Source of the DNA: Actinomycetota bacterium
Lineage (GTDB): Bacteria; Actinomycetota; Acidimicrobiia; Acidimicrobiales; CADCSY01
Direction of reading: 5' to 3'
Assembly (NCBI GenBank): GCA_019348335.1
Contig: JAHWJR010000045.1
Location: 2,949-9,542, forward strand
DNA: 6,594 nt
Part shown: positions 4,443-6,594 of the stretch, one piece after another
Position numbering within the stretch: position 1 is the first letter of the stretch
Layout of the letters: the number at the start of each line of letters is the position of its first letter
The notes under the pieces: model-generated
What the model saw: only the letters and a program-made list of their open reading frames with translations
Databases searched by the model: none
What the model was told of the DNA's origin: nothing
Position numbers and translations under genes: made by a program

Positions 4443-6594
4443 GTGGCGAGCAGCGGAACGGGGAGCACAGCACCGGCAGGTCGGAGCTTCGCTCACCTGC
4501 ACACCCACACCGAATTCTCCATGCTCGACGGCGCCGCCCGGGTGGCCGATGTCGTGGCCGCCGCCGCCGCCGACGGCCAGCCGGCCATCGGGATCACCGA
4601 CCACGGCAACATGTACGGCGTCCTCGACTTCTACGCCGCCTGTCGAGAGGCCGGCGTCAACCCGGTCATCGGGACCGAGGCCTACATGGCGGGGGAGAGC
4701 CGCCACGAACGTCCCCGCCGGCGCGGGCGGGTCGACGACGGAGGCGGCCAGAGCGACGGGGGAGAGAAGCTCTACTACCACCTCACCCTGCTGGCCGAGA
4801 ACGACGCCGGCTACCGCAACCTGCTGAAGCTCTCCAGCCGGGCGTACCTCGAGGGCTACTGCTACAAGCCCCGGGTCGACTGGGAGCTGCTGGGGGAGCA
4901 CCACGACGGCCTCATCGCCACCACCGGGTGCCTGGGCGGCGTGGTCCTCCAGGCGCTGCTGCGGGGCGATGTCGACGGTGCCACCGAGAAGGCGGCCCGC
5001 CTCCAGGACATCTTCGGGCGCGACTCGCTGTTCGTCGAGCTCCAGGACCACGGCATCGCCGACCAGCACCGCACCAACCCCCAGCTGATCGAGATCGCCC
5101 GCCACCTGGGGGCGCCGCTGCTCGCCACCAACGACAGCCACTACACGTCGCAGGACGACGCCGTGGCCCACGACGCCCTGCTGTGCGTGCAGACCGGCAG
5201 CACCATCGACGACCCCAACCGGTTCCGCTTCGAGGGCGACCAGCACTACCTGAAGTCGGCGGCGGAGATGCGGTCGCTGTTCTCCGAGGTCCCGGAGTCG
5301 TGCGACAACACCTTGTGGATCGCCGAGCGGGCCCAGGTCGAGATCGAGCTGGGCACGCCCAAGCTGCCGGCGTTCCCGGTGCCGGCCGACTTCGCCGACG
5401 ATGCCGCCTACCTGCGCCACCTGACCTACGAGGGGGCCGAGCAGCGCTGGGGGGCGTCGCTGCCGGCAAACGTCACCGAGCGGCTCGACTACGAGCTCGG
5501 GGTCATCGCCGAGATGGGCTTCTCGTCGTACTTCCTCATCGTCTGGGACCTCATCGCCTACGCCCGGCGTTCCGGGATCCGCGTCGGTCCCGGGCGGGGG
5601 AGCGCCGCCGGGTGCTGCGTGGCCTACTGCCTGCGCATCACCGACCTCGATCCCATCCGCTACGACCTGCTGTTCGAGCGCTTCTTGAACCCCGGGCGCC
5701 GCCAGATGCCCGACATCGACATGGACTTCGACTCCCGGTACCGGGACGAGATGATCCGCTACGCCGCCGACCGCTACGGCCGCGACCACGTCGCCCAGAT
5801 CGTGACCTTCTCCACCATCAAGGCCCGGGCCGCGGTGCGTGACGCCGCCCGGGTGCTCGGTTACCCCTACGCGGTCGGCGACAAGGTGGCCAAGGCCATG
5901 CCGCCGCTGGTGATGGGCCGCGACACGCCACTGTGGGCCTGCTTCGAGGAGCACGACAAGCACGCCGCCGGGTACCGGGCGGCCTCCGAGCTGCGGGAGA
6001 TGTACGAGGCCGACCCCGACGCCGGCAAGGTCATCGACGTCGCCCGGGGCCTCGAGGGCCTGCGCCGCCAGGACGGCATCCACGCCGCCGCGGTGGTGAT
6101 CACCGACCAGCCCCTCACCGAGTACCTGCCCGTGCAGCGCAAGCCCGAGCCGGGGATGGAGCCCGACGAGGCCCCCATGGTCACCCAGTACGAGATGCAC
6201 GGCGTCGAGGCGCTCGGGCTGCTGAAGATGGACTTCCTCGGGCTGCGGAACCTCGACGTCATCACCGACACCGTCGCTCTGGTGCGGGCGTCCGGCGTCG
6301 ACCTCGACATCGACGACGTCCCGCTCGACGACGAGGAGACGCTGGCCCTGCTGCGCCGGGGCGACTCGATCGGCGTGTTCCAGCTCGAAGGCGGTCCCAT
6401 GCGGGCGCTGATGCGCAGCCTGGCCCCCACGTCGTTCGACGACGTGGCCGCCCTGGTCGCCCTCTACCGGCCGGGGCCGATGGCGGCCAACATGCACAAC
6501 GACTACGCCGACCGCAAGAACAACCGCAAGCCGGTCAAGTACCTCCACCCCGACCTCGAGGCCCTCCTGGCCGACACCCAGGGGCTGATGATCT
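4443..6594 (+). CDS. dnaE: DNA polymerase III alpha subunit (DnaE1 type), 3' truncated by the window
   Basis: DnaE is the catalytic subunit of the replicative DNA polymerase. The first 717 residues are present of a usual length near 1,180, and the frame is open to the edge. Residues 16-280 form the PHP domain. All nine metal-site positions known from M. tuberculosis DnaE1 appear retained: His20, His22, Asp29, His54, Glu79, His113, Cys163, Asp231 and His233, which suggests intrinsic 3'-5' proofreading. The polymerase palm follows, with GPGRGSAAG (382-390), PDIDMDFD (423-430; Asp426 and Asp428 equivalent to E. coli 401 and 403) and KMDFLGLR (595-602; Asp597 equivalent to 555). FQLEGGPMRAL (646-656) and ALYRPGPM (673-680) are also family motifs. 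The fingers, beta-clamp-binding and C-terminal domains lie beyond the window. A low-complexity Arg/Gly/Asp loop (86-108) interrupts the PHP domain. The GTG start is supported by its SD. Confidence 0.97.
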   Translation, partial: MASSGTGSTAPAGRSFAHLHTHTEFSMLDGAARVADVVAAAAADGQPAIGITDHGNMYGVLDFYAACREAGVNPVIGTEAYMAGESRHERPRRRGRVDDGGGQSDGGEKLYYHLTLLAENDAGYRNLLKLSSRAYLEGYCYKPRVDWELLGEHHDGLIATTGCLGGVVLQALLRGDVDGATEKAARLQDIFGRDSLFVELQDHGIADQHRTNPQLIEIARHLGAPLLATNDSHYTSQDDAVAHDALLCVQTGSTIDDPNRFRFEGDQHYLKSAAEMRSLFSEVPESCDNTLWIAERAQVEIELGTPKLPAFPVPADFADDAAYLRHLTYEGAEQRWGASLPANVTERLDYELGVIAEMGFSSYFLIVWDLIAYARRSGIRVGPGRGSAAGCCVAYCLRITDLDPIRYDLLFERFLNPGRRQMPDIDMDFDSRYRDEMIRYAADRYGRDHVAQIVTFSTIKARAAVRDAARVLGYPYAVGDKVAKAMPPLVMGRDTPLWACFEEHDKHAAGYRAASELREMYEADPDAGKVIDVARGLEGLRRQDGIHAAAVVITDQPLTEYLPVQRKPEPGMEPDEAPMVTQYEMHGVEALGLLKMDFLGLRNLDVITDTVALVRASGVDLDIDDVPLDDEETLALLRRGDSIGVFQLEGGPMRALMRSLAPTSFDDVAALVALYRPGPMAANMHNDYADRKNNRKPVKYLHPDLEALLADTQGLMI

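Noticed and set aside
4020..6548. An 842-codon open frame on the minus strand covering dnaE and part of bpa
   Set aside because: It is antisense to two firmly identified genes, its Val/Gly/His/Asp-rich product matches no family I know, and long antisense frames arise from the strong third-position GC bias.
1..6594. Search for a novel accessory system, mobile element, CRISPR array, tRNA or rRNA
   Set aside because: Coding genes fill nearly the whole window, all fall in known chromosomal families with uniform composition, and no long repeats, integrase or transposase genes, or tRNA-like structures were seen.

Overview
The window is a compact stretch of very GC-rich chromosome (third codon positions are almost all G or C) that reads as ordinary housekeeping DNA of an actinobacterium. 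Three things point there: a bacterial proteasome activator (Bpa) gene, a DnaE with an intact metal-binding PHP domain of the DnaE1 type, and the order TraR/DksA protein - lspA - rluD - (spacer genes) - dnaE, which from memory resembles the lspA-rluD...dnaE1 neighbourhood of Mycobacterium and Streptomyces. A deep-branching class such as Acidimicrobiia is a reasonable guess, but the window alone cannot prove it.

Layout. Bases 45-2049 (+) hold a tight three-gene operon: a TraR/DksA-type zinc-finger protein with a long basic N-terminal tail, the lipoprotein signal peptidase LspA, and a RluD-type 23S rRNA pseudouridine synthase. The genes overlap (about 31 bases, then 4 bases). A convergent Rrf2-family regulator (2054-2506, -) ends only 4 bases from rluD. 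Across a 94-base divergent spacer, a type I phosphodiesterase/nucleotide pyrophosphatase-like enzyme (2601-3725, +) is followed after 28 bases by bpa (3754-4314, +). A 128-base spacer, the only sizeable intergenic region, precedes dnaE (4443 to beyond the right edge, +), the replicative DNA polymerase III alpha subunit.

Functions. LspA matures lipoproteins, RluD modifies the large ribosomal subunit, the TraR/DksA protein probably acts on RNA polymerase, Bpa opens the 20S proteasome without ATP, and DnaE copies the chromosome. They are linked by conserved gene order rather than by one pathway. There is no mobile element, CRISPR array, RNA gene or accessory system, and I find no new multi-gene system.

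The points most worth following are small: a second perfect Shine-Dalgarno and in-frame GTG inside the TraR/DksA gene, which would give a tail-less isoform; a structured dnaE leader containing a perfect hairpin, two inverted DnaA-box-like sites and a five-codon ORF; a Rrf2 regulator with only two of the three usual cluster cysteines; and a Bpa ending in GTYL.
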